A stretch of 64,000 nucleotides of DNA from Nelumbo lutea (GCA_022828595.1 JAKGHH010000007.1:41277973-41341972); one strand, 5' to 3'. Numbered from the stretch's first letter, positions 1-13,322 are shown. Notes: generated by a model from the letters alone, not told the origin. Program-made: numbers and translations.

Positions 1-3000
1 AACATTAGAAGCAGTGGTGTATTTGTGAATGCCTATTGGTGGTTTATCTTTTGTGAATGCCCATTGAGGATGAGATTGCCTTCCCAGTTGCCAAGCAATG
101 ATACAAAGCAAACTTCTATCAATTCTTAGCGTAAAAAGCCCTAGTTACAAGTGGTAGATGAAGAATACATCACCGTCTCTAGGTGGCTACATTTGGGGAA
201 CTAAGAGAAGCTATGTTTTTTAATCCTTTCCGATGGAAGCTAAAGATGTAAAAGAAATGAAACAAACATCTACAAATTACAATAACTCACAGATAGAATA
301 AACAAAGCTATTTACATAGAAAAAAGAAAATTGCAATTTTATCCACCATACGAGAAATGTAAACTTTTTCCAAGGTAAGAAAGGCTAAGTACGATAGAGG
401 CTAAGTGCACTGAGATGAGGGGTGCAATGCGATGTTGGGTGCGATGACAATGTGCAGGGAAGGTAGAAGGGTGTGATTTTAAGTGCTACGATGGTGCTCT
501 TAGGTGCGATGGAGATACTCTAAGGTGTGATTTGGCTAATTAAGGTGTGATGAGACTGAAATGAGGTATGATTTGGCTAACTAAGGTGCAACAAAACTGA
601 AATAAGGTACAATTTGGCAAACTAAGGTGCAATGAAACTGAAGGTGGAGCAATTTTGATGTTTTGGATTGTGATGGAGCTAAAAGAATGTGTGATTTTGA
701 CAAAGGTGTGCTTCTGCGTGAGATTTTAGGTGCAATTTTGGTAATGGTGCAGTTTTAGGTGTATTGTGTTGGATAAGCCTTGGATGCGATTTCAACATAC
801 AAGGGAGGTCTACCACATTGAGCATTGCTGAAATGCGATTTTGAATTGCTAAGAGGGCCTGAAATGCGAGTTTAAATCATTTAGAAGGTTTAAAGGTTTA
901 ACAATGCTAAGTCCTGGCTGAAATGCAAGGTCTAATAGTGCTAAGCCATGCTGAGATGCGATTTCAAATCGTACTCTAGCAACTTCTAACCTTTAAAGTG
1001 CACAATAAAAAGGCAAGAATTTGAGCCCAAACAACTCCCGATAAAGGCTCCAGCATATCCTTAATGGAGTCACTAGCTGTGAGCTCCAATAAGCTTATGG
1101 CCAGCTCAAAAAGATGGATTCTCTATCCATTTTTAGAAGAAATGGGACCTCGTTTTCAACTTTTATAAAAATGATCTTACTTTCTTTATAGTGATTTTGT
1201 TCTCTATGGGGAAAGGCGCACAACCAAGAGATTTTGGTTCCCAAGGATTGGGAGAGGGAAGGTGTTAGGCACCCTCCCTCTCTCCAAGCTGTTGTAGAAG
1301 CCTAATACAATAATTGTTTAGGCTCAACTTCTAGCAAAAGAACTAATAAAAATGATTGCTAAGAATTTTTGAAATCTAGTGAAAACGTTTTAGACTTCTC
1401 CCAGAGATGATTTGAGGTGATGTTATTGGGTCTTAGGTACTAATTTCTTAAAACCCTTGCCTCTCTACCTCTTTTTCTCAATCTAGGGGATGCTAAGAAT
1501 ATGATTTTTCCATGGTTTCAGGACTCCGAGCAACCTAGAACCACACTGAAAAACAAAGACTAGGAATCTAAGCTAAATAGTAGAATCAGAGACTTACATC
1601 TCGTGTAAAACCTTGATAGGAGTGTTCTAGCAACTGATATGGATTAGGATGAAGCTTGGATGAGCAATTGAGCAGGAGTATGCTTTTGATTACAAATCCT
1701 TAGTCTGAAAATAGGGGAAATGTGTTTGACATTTGGTGGTTCAAGTACTTAGGGAGCTTTAGCAAATAGAGGTTCTACAGAGGCATGAGATGCTTCTTAA
1801 GTCTCTCTCTTTTCTTCAAGCTCAAGTCAAGTCTCTATTTATAGAGAAAAGGGGAAACAAGTCTGAAATTTGCCCAACTACATAGCATGGACTTCAATAG
1901 AACTCTTTCATAAAAACAAAAGGAAAATATTATAAGAGGAAAAGGCCTCCAATCGACCTTTCCTTCTTTTTGTAACATTTTACCTTGATTTGGAATGGAT
2001 TTATATGTGCTTCGTGCATCCAATGAGATCATGGGGTGTGATATACATTACAGTCTTGTATTTAGGGCTACTAGCAACAAAAGACATAAATTTAACTTGC
2101 CTATAAATGTTATTTTGTCTTTTCTTAACCTTAGGTTTTGGGGCTTTTAAAGTCTACTTGGCTTCACTTTATTAGTCCAGGTGTTTTAACAAGTCAAGTA
2201 AGGGGCTGATGTCAGCCCCCACCCTCTTGACTTCCCAGGTTGGAACAACTGATATATCAATTTAATCTAATGTATTAAAATGAAATCTTTCTAGTTTAAT
2301 GGTCTAATGGGTGAATTAGGGTGTGAAATTTGATGTATAAGGGTTTTTGGGTCTCTAAACAAGGCGGTAAGGTCTGATAGGTTAAATAAAGCTTGGATGA
2401 TGAAGATCTATGGCTAGTACGTTCTTAATTAATGAGATTTGTTAAAATAGAATCTTAGCTCAATGTAGGGTCAAACAAGGGAATTTTAGGATGAAATTTG
2501 GTGGGTAAGAACTTTTGAACATCTTGAATTTGATGGAATTGATGGATTTTTTATTAGAAGTGTGGACTGATAAATTTGATTTAGATCAGGTCTTAGCTTA
2601 TGGGTTATCAATTAACGAGATGACCTGAAATGTAATCTTTCTTGTTTAACGATCAAACAAAGGAGTTATGTTACAAAATTTGACATGCAAGGGCTCTTGG
2701 TTTTTGGATATGATGGTGAGGTTTAAATAGTCGGATGAAACTTGGATGCTAGACATCTATGGCAAGAAATATCCCATTAATGAGATTTACTGAAATAGAA
2801 TCTTGACTTGATAGAGGATCGAATGAAGTGATTTTGAGTTAAAATTTGGTAGTGTCATGGATTTGAATTACGATGTTGTTGGGAGGTTTGATCGCGTCAA
2901 GGACATGGATTGTAGGTTTTAGGCTTGAAAAGTGTTATAGTGACAAATACGTAGAATAAAATGGATGAGTAGCAAAATCAAGGAGTTTAGGGCTAAATTT

Positions 3001-3630
3001 TGGTGCGATTGGATGTTCAAATGTTTTGTTTCACGCGGTGAAGCCTGGTCATGGATCAAATATGGTGATGTGGCACAATCTTGATCATTGAAAGAGAATC
3101 TTATATCTAATGGTGAATCTAGGGATATTTGAATTAAGACCTGATTCCTTGGGGTTTTATCACAGTCGAGGTTTGATCGAGCATCCAAAGTTTGATAAGT
3201 GGATTAGAGAATGGAATGAGCAAAAAAGGTGTTAACAATTATGTATTTGGAAAATAAACATCAGTCCTAAGAAGGTTCATACTACTGGATTAATCCCAAG
3301 AAAATTGAAGGTTTAAAGTGTAGAAACCGCATTGCTGAATCAGCTTCACTTCACTACTGTGCCATTTTCAGTAGGAGGCTAGTTCGGGTCTGACATTGGG
3401 CATGAACTACCACTTTGGGAGCTGCACCTGTGGACTCTGTATCAGGTATAATCAGAAATTAATTTGGGTCTCAAATCTGGTCTAGTTCAATACAAAATCG
3501 ATCCCAAAATTTTAGATTTCAAAATTACAAGAAACTAGTTCTTAAGTTGGTTTAGAAAAGTTTAAAAATTAAGCTAGCCACTAGAACTAGTTTGACCTTG
3601 AGTAATCTATTTTCTAACTCAACTAATATT
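1..3630. other. Degenerate non-coding DNA, probably partly gypsy 3' end/LTR
   Basis: No gene or long frame was recognised. Between ~523 and 645 a 41 bp motif is repeated three times. Near 1230-1300 the phrase GGTGTTAGGCACCCTCCC resembles plant gypsy LTR or 3'-region sequence. At ~2212-2226 a purine tract on the minus strand followed by TGACATCAG could be a polypurine tract/LTR edge of the minus-strand gypsy element whose integrase lies at 3634-4412. The last two are weak inferences. Confidence 0.35.
523..645 (+). repeat. 41 bp tandem repeat, three degenerate copies
   Basis: Units begin AGGTGTGATTTGGCTAA, AGGTATGATTTGGCTAA and AGGTACAATTTGGCAAA at about 523, 564 and 605. Looser GTGCGAT-type words surround it from ~400 to ~980. 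Confidence 0.6.
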
Positions 3631-3633
3631 CCC

Positions 3634-4412
3634 TACCTATCATGTGGAGCTACCTTGATAACTAGGTCCCCCTTCTTGAACTCCCTTGTCTGCATTGGTT
3701 TGTTATACTGAGTTGTCATTTGCTATTTATATGATATTTGGTTTATTAAGGCTTTCTCTCTTTTCTTATTTAGGCATTCTAGTTGTGCATACAACGTCTC
3801 ATCCACGTCTTTTGAATAAACTTCTTGGCATAGTTGTTGTGTTATTCGTACGGACACTGGTTTTATTTTTGCAAGTAGGATAACCTCTTGACTATAAACT
3901 AGGTTATATGGAAATGCATCTATTTCTTTTCTTTTGAAAGCTCTATAAACCCAATCTATTTGGTGGTCATTTACTACCTTCTTCAACATTTTTAGGATTG
4001 TTTTGTTGGTAGCCTCTACTTGGCCATTTCCTTAAGAATAGATAATAAGTGGTGGAGTTCCCTAACTTGGCTCCGTACTAGCCAAGTAGATTTGAAACCT
4101 TTGAATTTTTTAAAGGATAGAGTGTTATTTTCCAAAACCCTCATAGGTTCCCCAAACCTAGGGTATGCTACATTCATTGTGGTCACCTTCATGAGTTGTA
4201 CTACTTCTACTCACTTTGTAAAGCAATTAAATTCAGTAATATCAGTGTAAAGTAGGTGTGATTTTCCTTATCAAGCTAGTCCATAGGCCAAGTGTGGAAA
4301 GGCCATAGTGTGATGGTGGGGTTGAGGGGTTGGGCGGGTTTATGTATCAATGGTGTATGGATATGACACTGTTTACAATTTTGAACATGTACTATGACAT
4401 AATGTATCATGG
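3634..4412 (-). pseudogene. Ty3/gypsy integrase remnant (3' end of pol)
   Basis: On the minus strand the piece starts near the integrase zinc-binding region (CKQCHIHTPLIHKPAQPLNP, then WPFHTWPMD, the usual W.F..WGMD entry to the catalytic core). It continues with the core C-terminus (PYNLVYSQEVILLAKI) and ends with KPMQTREFKKGDLVIKV, the conserved Gx(D)LVL-type C-terminal domain, then a stop. Several stops and frameshifts interrupt it. It is cut at 4412 by the outer end of a copia LTR. It is most likely the distal half of the gypsy element whose Gag to RT start lies at 17762-20900, same strand; RT and RNase H are missing between them. Confidence 0.8.
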
Positions 4413-5442
4413 TGAAGGGAGTGAAAGATCTATCGTATGGACGCCCAAATCTTAAGGAATAAGGTGGGCGAATTTCAAAAAATTTATCTCCCCTCAACTG
4501 GGAATCGCATTCCCTATTTTAGAAAAATCATATTTTTAAGGATCAATCTTGAACCATGAATCGAACCAGATTTGAACAAAAATAGTAGGAGAGGATTATA
4601 CCTGATACAGAGAAAAAATATCTCCCAACGAAGGTGTTCACGCCCAAGGAAGGATCCGAAGACTGCTCCCACTGAAGATGGCATAGTGTAGGATGGAGCA
4701 GAATCAGTAGTGTTCTCTCCAAGAACCTAATCCTTCGCAAGAAATAGCAGGATGGCACATGAGCATAGCTTCCTATCAGTCCCTTCACAAGGAACTGATG
4801 TCAAGATCAAATCTTGATTTCTCCCACTGAACTGGAGGTCGAACTGGCAGGTGAAGCGGCAACAGGAAGGAGACGGCAAGAAAGAATTTCGCAGGGTTGA
4901 TTAATTCTTCCTTCTGTGATTTCAGCTCCGAAGAGGATATGAATATGTGTCTTCTAAAGGCTATCGCCCCCTCCTGCTTTTGTAACCTTAAAGGGATCAG
5001 CTCCTAATCCCATTAGGAGTTGCTGATCCAAATCATATTTGGATCAGTTTTCCATTTAAGTGATGAGGGTAAACTTGTATCTCATCTATAGGTTGGATCA
5101 ACCTTCTCCTAATCTCATTAGGAGTTTTCCATATCTGAATCTCTTTCAGATCTAGACTCTCTGAGTGGATAGGGTTAAGACCCAATCCTATCTACTAATC
5201 CAATCTCAGAATTCACCCCTTATTTAATAGATTAAATTAGCCTAGTTCGAAATGGGCTTTAGGCCCATTAAGGTTATGTGCTCACTTAGCCTTCCTAACT
5301 GCTGCCTAGTTGGGCTTTCTTGTATGGCGTGGGACCCAAACATTGATCTACACATCAGCCACATGGGTTCAGCCCAGCCTTTGTTACAAGGTCTGGCCGA
5401 ATACACTGTTATGGGCAATGCACCCCTGAAACCCATCACATG
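4413..5442 (-). mobile_element. Copia LTR copy 1 (truncated inner end)
   Basis: On the + strand it begins TGAAGGGAGTGAAAGATC and is collinear with the LTR at 15913-17761 for about 1 kb. It then breaks off after GAAACCCATCACATG, where integrase coding sequence of the same family follows. The outer TG end is intact. Confidence 0.8.
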
Positions 5443-6434
5443 CGTAGCCCCAAAAGGATGTGGGTAACTTTGAGTGTATGAGAAGTGAACGGACTATATC
5501 CAATAATGTCCTATTCCTCCTCTCTGAAACACCGTTAAGTTGAGGTGTAGCAGGAGGAGCCAATTGTGATACTATCCCATTGTCCTTTAAGTAGTCCCTG
5601 AATTCGTCAGAGAGATACTCACCACCTCGATCTGATCAAAGGGTCTCTTAATTTCTCTCCCTAACTGCTTCTCAACCTCCTATCTGAATTCTTTGAACTT
5701 TTCAAAAGATTCAGACTTGTGCCTCATTAGGTACACGTGACCATATCGTGAGAAATCATCTGTAAAGGAGATGAAATATACGTGTTGATTCTGTGTCCTA
5801 ACACTCAAAGGACCACATACATCAGTATGTATAAGGTCAAGTGTGCCTGTACATCTTTCAGGTTTACCATTAAATGGCCGTTTTGTCATCTTACCTTATA
5901 GGCAAGGCTCACAAGTGGGAAGATCTTCTACAGTTAGAAAATCCAAAGGACCATCCTTTACCAACCTTGTGATTCGGTCAGCACCGATGTGGTCAAGTTG
6001 GTAATGCCATAGCCACGTGGGATTAACTGTATCACGGACTCTTTTCTTGGGGATTTCAGTCGACGTAGTTTCGGTTATGTTAGTTTTCAGAGAAAGATGT
6101 AGAACATAGAGACCGTTCTCCAATTCCCTTATGCGATGAATCTGTTATTTCTTTTGATAGTAATCGTATTACTGAAAAGGACAGAATAACCATCTGCACA
6201 TAGTTTTGAGATAGAAATCAAATTTCTTCTTAAAGTTTGTACATAAAGACAATCTTTCAATACAATAACTCCTCTAAAAATTAACTCCATGGTTCTTATG
6301 GCCGTGGCTGCAACAGTTGCAGTAGTCCCCAAGTATAGTGTAACTTCTCCTTCACTTAGCCTTCTGCTTACCTTGAACCCTGCAGTGAGTTACACGCATG
6401 AGTTGAAGCCCCAAAGTCAATAAACTAGGACGCA
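5443..6434 (-). pseudogene. Copia protease, GAG-pre-integrase and integrase remnant (element X)
   Basis: Minus strand, several frames. The order is: a protease-like start FIDFGASTHACNS (the catalytic DSGA has become DFGA), LCADGYSVLFSNT, the pre-integrase HHCC-type motif LWHYQLDHIGADRITRLV, CEPCL, then the integrase core with HTDVCGPLS and SFTDDFSRYGHVYL. The third part of the core is frame-disrupted. Compared with element Y at 11999-14150 it lacks gag and everything after integrase. It is bounded by LTR copy 1 on one side and an inverted LTR end on the other. Non-functional. Confidence 0.85.
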
Positions 6435-6734
6435 GAACACTGATTCTGCTCCATCCTACACTGCGCCATCTTCAGTGGGAGCAGTCTTAGGATCCTTCCT
6501 TGGGCGTGAACACCTTTATTGAGAGATATTATTTCTCTGTATTAGGTATACCTCTCTCCTACTTCTTTTGGTTCAGATCTGGTTTAGTTCATGGTTCAAG
6601 ATTGGTCCTTGAAAATATGATTTTCTAAATAGGGAATGTGATTCCCAGTTGAAGGGAGAGAAAAATTTTTGAAATTCACCCCCTTCATTCTGCAAAGATT
6701 TGGGTGTCCATACGATGGATCTCTCAACCCTTCA
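6435..6734 (+). mobile_element. Inverted terminal fragment of the copia LTR
   Basis: This stretch (GATTCTGCTCCATCCTACAC ... CTCAACCCTTCA) is the reverse complement of the LTR end at ~15913-16205, so it lies opposite to the three other LTR copies. It stops exactly at the LTR terminal CA. Confidence 0.75.
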
Positions 6735-7945
6735 GGTCTATGACGCCCCTATCATCTTATGAAACACTTAGACAAGCCCAACAGCAAATGGATAGCCCAT
6801 TTTCTAGTGTGTTTCCTCATTACTAAAGGACCCATTCTCATGCTAATGATGGAAGGCCTTTAGAGAGTTCATCACATGAATCTCCCATTGACTTTCATAA
6901 AGCTAGATTTTGGTGGGCCCAAATCGGTTAGGGTTCCACACGTATCCTCTTCACGAGGTGTGGGGCCCACTACTGAGGGAGGTCATCCAATGATCAGTAG
7001 GGACACCATGGCAATGATGTGCATTCAACCATGGTGTGCACAAGAGCCACTATCATTGAATCAACATGGGCCAAGCACTTATGGCCCATGAACGTAGCAC
7101 ATCACACATCCATACATCACATGTAGGGAAGAATTGATCCAATCAATTAATATCTGTAAAGCCTATTTTAAAGCCCATAGTATTATCCATTAATATTATC
7201 TAGGTATATGGGCTGAAATTAGGGTTGATCAATTTGGTCCATATAGCTTTATCTACGAAGTGGGCTTTTAGCAGTATTAACAAATTAAAATTGGGCCTTT
7301 ACCGGTTGGGCCGAATTAAGCACTCAATTAACTAACCATCCTTAGGCCCATTAGTGGGAGAATTAGGGCTGACATTCAGCCTTGATTGAACCCTAGATTC
7401 GGTCCAACCAGTTTGGACCAATCTGCTTCAAATGGGTCCAGGGTTTGATCATTAATTAAAGATTTAATTCAAGAGATTAATCTGAAATTAAATACTGATA
7501 AAAGAAAAACAAGAATTAGTCAGATAGGGCTGTTCGCACTATTCATCATCAAAACAGAGATTAGATCACACTTTGTAGTTTCATAAACTGCAAATCACAG
7601 ACAACGATTATCCCATCTGCGAAATCTCCTTCCTTGCGCCGCCATTTTCGATCCAAAAAAATAAAAAACCTAATTTCTATTATAATTACATTAGATTGAA
7701 TGCCTATACATTCTGTCTAAAAATAAAAAAAATTATTTTACAGACCAAATGTAATAAAATAACTAAGAAACTACAAAATCGCAGGTTCCCTTCGCCAATC
7801 AAGATTTCGATCTCCATGTGTATGAACAGCCCATAAATCAAGAAAATTATAAAGAACAATTCTAAATAATAATCAAATTTATAAAATTTAATTTCAGATT
7901 AATCGTCCATTAACTGGAAACAAATTTTCTAGAAATATTGATCCA
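6735..7945 (-). mobile_element. Copia 5' untranslated region, copy in element X
   Basis: Collinear with 14528-15862, the segment between the primer-binding site and gag of element Y, with scattered substitutions and one ~75 bp indel near 6890. The PBS itself is missing; the sequence passes through a short shared CCAATTCG directly into the middle LTR. Confidence 0.75.
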
Positions 7946-9858
7946 ATTCGAATGCCCAAATCTTGCGGAATAGAATGGGCAAATTTCAAAAAATTTCTCT
8001 CCATCCTACTGGGAATCGTATTCCCTATTTTAGAAAAATACATTTTTCAAGGATCAATCTTGAACCAAGAACCGAACCAGATATGAACAAAAGTAGTAGG
8101 AGAGGGATAAAACTGATACGGATAAACAATATCTACCAATGTAGGTGTTCACACCAAAGGAAGGAACCAAAAACTGCTCCCACTGAAAATGGCGTAGTGC
8201 AAGATGGAGTAGAATTAGCAGTGTTCTTCACAAGAACCAGATCCTTCGCAAGAATTAGCCGGATGGCACGTGAGTACTACTTCCAATCAGCCCTTTCACA
8301 AAGGACTGGTATCAAGATCCAATCTTGACCACACCAACAGACGAGAGGGGATCGAACTGGCAGATGTGGCGGCGGCAGGAAGCGGCAAAAAAAATTTGCG
8401 CTGGCGTGCTGAATTCTTTCTTCTGTGATTTCAGCTTTGCAGAGGATGTGAATAATGTTGTTCTTCTAAAGGTTGTCGCCCCCTCCTCCTTTTATAAGCT
8501 TAAAGGGATCAGCTCCTAATCCCATTAGGAGTTGCTGATCCAAATCATATTTGGATCAGAATTCCCTGTAAGTGATAAGGCTAAACCCTTATCTTATCTG
8601 CATATTAGATCAGCTCTCTCCTAATCTTATTAGGAGGTTTCCAGATTTGAATCACATTCAGATCTGGACTCTTTGAGTGGATAGGGTTAAGACCCAATCC
8701 TATCTGCTAATCTAATCTCAAAATTTGCCCCTTATTTAACTGATCAAATCAGCCCAGTTCGAAATGGGCTTTAGGCCCAATAAGGTTATGTGCTCACTTA
8801 GCCTTCCAAATTGCTACCCAGTTGGGTTTCCTTGTATAGTGTGGGACCCACTACACATGAGCCACATGGGTTCAGCCCATCCTTTGTTACAAGGCCTGGC
8901 CGAACACACTGTTATGGACAGTGCACCCCCTGAAACCCATCACATGGGCTCTATGAGCCCAACACTTACCCTAAGTGGTCGTAGGGACAAGCCACTTTGT
9001 AACACCCAAGGACTGTGGGCAGATGTAAGATTAGTCCATCAGGTATTATCCTCAATGGCCTTACACTTGACCTCTCAGCCCATAAAGACTAAACACTACC
9101 CAACAAGAGAGGACCTCTCCCTCGGCTGCAAGGAACAGTGCTGCACTCTCTACTCACATGGATCCCGGGAATTAAAACCTTTTGCAAACAGTTAGACATC
9201 GTAATATATATACTGTTATATCTCAGATAAAATATATTTTGCAAAACAAATCTCAACGATTGAAATCGGTTGCCGGCAGTCCTGGATCCATCAAAGAGAG
9301 TGCATCCCGATCATTACCTTTGTCTAACAAAGGGGCTGATCTTATCATTATGATCACCCACTCAGATGAATTCTCAAACTGTCCCAACATACCCAGGTTT
9401 TGACCCCCTCTAAGGATCTCACTGATTGGCATATCAAAGACAGCCCAATCCGAAACCTAGTGTAGTATCATAATCGAGTCTAGGGGTCAAGTGTAAGTTT
9501 CCAGTTTTGCCCATCAATCTCCAAGGTCCAGGGCAATACTGGAAATCTGGTCTGGTTCAAAGATTCAATTAATCCTACACTGCATGTACCTCGGGTCTCA
9601 CCATGGTGGCAAAGACAGGCCACCCCAACCGACTTGGCGGCACATCATTGTTAGGCTTAGCAGGATAAATCTCCCCAAACTTATCCAATGGTTGTGAACA
9701 TTCTAAACCAACACAAGTCTCTTAAGTGTCCGGTTTAAGGGTATTACACAGAAACACACCACAGGAACATGAATCAAATATTTACTTTATTCATTTACAA
9801 TAAATGTCATAAGTGCATCAAACTGATTGGAGCTAAGGGCATACAAAACTGTCTAACA
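7946..9858 (-). mobile_element. Copia LTR copy 2 (middle LTR)
   Basis: Collinear with 15940-17761. The minus-strand 5' end is TGTTAGACAGTTTTGTATGC at 9858. It directly abuts a broken reverse transcriptase frame at 9859 with no polypurine tract between them. The opposite end has lost the LTR terminus and the PBS. Confidence 0.8.
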
Positions 9859-10442
9859 AAGTCCATATATGGATCTATTTAGTTTACATACCATGTGTTC
9901 TTGACCCACAGCTGTGAAGCCTTGCGGCTACGGCATATAGATATATTCAATAAGATCTCCATTCAGGAACGTAGTTTTGACATCCATTTGCCAAATCACG
10001 TAGTCATGGTATGCTGCTACAGCTAGCAGGATCCTAATGGATTTAAGCATGGCCACAGGCGAAAAGGTTTCCTCATAATCGATGCCCTCTTTCTGAGTGT
10101 ACCCTTTCACCACCAAACGAGCTTTGTAGGTTTCAACCCTGCCATCGGGGCCCTTCTTCCTCTTATAGATCCATTTGCAACCAATTGCTTTTACTCCAAG
10201 GGGTGGATCTACCAGAGTCCAGACTTCATTGGTCTCCATTGAGTCCATCTCAGCTCTCATGGCATCTACCCACTTAAGGGAGTCTATGTCCAACATAGCT
10301 TCCTTGTAAGTCATGGGATCCTCCTCACTAGTCAAGCCTTCCACCAGGTAACTATCCTGGTCATAACCATAACGAACTAGTGGCTTGGATAACCAGGTAG
10401 ATCTTTTAGGTTGGTTACTAACTTGGAACTTGTGAGACACCT
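9859..10442 (-). pseudogene. Copia reverse transcriptase, N-terminal part
   Basis: An uninterrupted minus-strand frame at 9928-10440 reads through TYKEAMLDIDSLKWVDAM, NEVWTLVDPPLGVKAIGCKW, YKARLVVKGYTQKEGIDYEE, TFSPVAMLKSIRILLAVAAY and WQMDVKTTFLNGDL, the standard start of copia RT. After one stop it continues to SIYGL and ends at the middle LTR. The YVDD active-site half and RNase H are absent. This is the continuation of element Y's pol, separated from its integrase by the insertion at 10443-11998. Confidence 0.9.
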
Positions 10443-11998
10443 TGATGACACTGAAAAGATCCCTATTTTTATCCCATATTTTTCATCTTTTTACATTACC
10501 TTATCACATAAATGGACTCATTACTCTTGTATTTTGATTCAGGGCAATAAAGAAGGCAATTGGAAGAAAACAGGGCAAATTGGGTGATTTTGCACAGTTT
10601 CGGCGACAGTCAGTAATCTGGACATAACTCTCAATTCCTGACTCGGAATTGGACAATTCATGAAGCATTAGAAAATGAAATGAAGGCCCACAACTTTTAC
10701 GTTTTGGGTTTCGACAGATTCATCTTGCATCGAGTATGAAAATGAGCCCGAAGTTGGAGCAAGTTCGTAGCCAGGCCCATTTCACAACTTAAGCCCAACT
10801 CACAGAAGTACCTTGAAGCAGCCCATGTTTTAAAGCAGCCCAACTTGAATTCAAGAGTTAAGAGTCCAAATTTTGAATGTAATCTTCAAGGAGAGAGTCT
10901 TATCAGATCTAAAGTCTTGAATGTAATCCTAGAGAGATAAGAAGATTGAGATTAGATCATTAGATAAGAAATATGATAGGATTAGTTCAAAGAAAATCAA
11001 GACTCTCTAAAGATAAGATGATCTGCTAGAAGGAGTTGGAAAACAGCCATCTCCTTTGGCTATATAAAGAGGGGGGCAAACCAGCTCTACCATCACTCAC
11101 TCCTAGATCCAAGAGATCATCAAGAAGACCAAGAAGCTCAAGAAAGCAGTTCGGCTATGGAGAAGCAAAGCATGGAGATTGCGTAGATTATGAGCAGCTA
11201 AACTTTTTTTTCTGGTTCAAGGGGGGAGGTTCGGTTGTATCATTGTGATGTTCTGTAGTTAATTTATTTTCTTGCTTTTTAATTCAAGTATTCATTGATT
11301 CTTGTGCATATTTTATTGAATATTGATGTTAATTAGTTTGACAAACTGAATTAATGTTGATTTTCCTACTGCTATCCATGATTTCGGTGATCCGTAATTG
11401 TCACGGATAATGGTACAAGTAGCAATTAGGTTGGTATCTTTTTGGGTCAATTGTTCGTGACAGCCTTTGACCAATGTTTTAACATGGTTCAACCTAAAGG
11501 AATCGATAGAACAAGATTCAGTAAATGCAGCTATCTCAATTATTGTTATTTTGGTTTAACTGTTTTCACAAATCTAAATGCTATCACTGTTTAACATGGA
11601 GCGCTATCGTACCCAGTTAAGTGGTGATAAGTGTTGATCGAATGCTGGGTTTGGTCAACTGAATTAGGAAAATGCAAGGTTTATTATGGTTATCCTAATA
11701 AATTTAAGGTTAAATGCTTGAATGGCAAGAATACTAAAATTTACCTAGGATCGATGGCCAATCGATTCAACTCGAACCATGAACCAGAATTCGGTAAGAC
11801 TGATTTTTTCTTGTTTGTTTAGTTTGTTATTGCTTTCTTATTCTTTTAAATTTCATTTATTTTCCCACTCAATTACTTTATCCATTCGGCTAAAAGATTA
11901 CTGATTTGCTCACTGTGGGATTCGACCTAGTACCACTTTTTACTGCAATTATTTGATTGTGGAACTAGTACTAATTTTGAGGGTTTCAACAACCCATC
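10443..11998 (+). mobile_element. Solo LTR-like insertion in copia element Y
   Basis: A 1.56 kb interval that interrupts the copia pol region and is flanked by ACACCT at 10437-10442 and 11999-12004. It begins TGATGACACTGAAAAG and near its end reads GAGGGTTTCAACA. A TATA-like TATATAAAGA lies at 11061-11070, and GGGATTCGACCTAGTACCA, a phrase common in plant gypsy LTRs, lies near 11920. No coding region was recognised, so a solo LTR (or a non-coding LTR element) is the best reading; the exact right end is uncertain by a few bases. Confidence 0.6.
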
Positions 11999-13322
11999 AC
12001 ACCTCCCACTACATCCGAGCTCTCCTCATCAAAAACAACTTCCTGACGATGATTGTTCAGGATGTAATCCTCCTCCAAGAAATGGGCATTCCAACTACAG
12101 AACACCTTCTGTTCTCCTAGGTCATAGAATAGATAGCCGATAGAGCTTTTGGGGTAGCCTACAAATAGTCAACGATTGGTACGCGATTCCAATTTGTCCA
12201 GGGTCATCCTTTTAACGTGTGTCGGACAACCCCAAATCTTCAAGTGTCTGACACTTGGTTTATTTCCGCTCCAAGTTCATATGGAGTGCTCGGAACCGAT
12301 TTGGTTGGAACCCTATTCAGCATGTAAATCGCAGTTTCTAATGCGTATCCCCCAAAGGATGTGGGTAACTCCGAGTGTGCGAGAAGTGACTGGACCATAT
12401 CAAGTAAGGTCCTATTCCTCCACTCTAAAACACCGTTAAGTTGTGTAGCAGGAGGAGCTAACTGCGATACTATTCCGTTGACCTTTAGGTAGTCCCTGAA
12501 TTCATCAAAGAGATACTCGCCACCTCGATCGGATTGAAAGGTCTTGATTTCTCTCCCCAACTATTTCTCGATCTCTTGTCTAAACTCATTGAACTTTTCA
12601 AAGGATTCAGACTTCTGTCTCATTAGGTACACATAACCATACCGCGATTAATCATCGGTGAAGGTGGTGAAGTATACATGTTGGTTACGATTCCTAACAT
12701 TTAGGGGCCCACATATGTCACTATGTATAAGGTCAAGCATTCCCGTACATCTTTCAGGCTTCCTACCAAATAGCCGTTTTGTCATCATACCATGAAGGCA
12801 GGGCTCATAGGACCATCCTTTACCAACTTTGTGATTCGGTCAATACCAATATGGCAAAGATGGTTATGCCACAGGCACACAGGACTAATGGTATCACGAA
12901 TTCTCTTGGGAACGTTAACCAATGTAATTTCGACTATGTTGGATTCTTGAGAAGGATGCAGAACATAGAGATCATTCTCCAGTTCCCCGCATGCGATGAA
13001 TTTGTTGTTTATTTTAATAGTAATCGTATTACTAAAGAAAAACAGAATATCCATCAGCACACAATTTTGAGACAGAAATCAAATTTCTTCTAAAATTTTG
13101 TACATAAAGACAATCTTTAAGTACAAGTGATCATTATCAAAAAAGACAATTCTATGCTACCGATGGCCATAGCTGCAACGCTTGTAGAAGTTCCCAAGAA
13201 GAGTGTCACCTCTCCCTCACTCAGTCTTCTGCTTATTCTGAAACCCTGCAATGTGTTACATGCATGAGTCAAAGCCCTGGAGTCAATACACCAGGATGCA
13301 AAAATAACCAACAAATTGGTTT
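11999..13322 (-). pseudogene. Copia protease, GAG-pre-integrase and integrase (element Y)
   Basis: On the minus strand, from high to low coordinates: a protease-like SWCIDSRALTHACNTLQGF (DSGA changed to DSRA), the pre-integrase motif CLWHNHLCHIGIDRITKLV, CEPCL, then integrase fragments including [18 protein letters not shown] and [20 protein letters not shown], and a linker ending EESSDVVGGV. Frameshifts and stops separate the parts. This is the same family as 5443-6434. Confidence 0.88.

Noticed and set aside
8764..9195. 143-codon frame within the middle LTR
   Set aside because: The matching regions of the other LTR copies do not keep the frame and no protein family is recognised; chance open frame in LTR.
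9928..10440. 170-codon copia frame as an intact gene
   Set aside because: It is only the RT N-terminus; the frame ends with a stop and is cut by an LTR before the active site.
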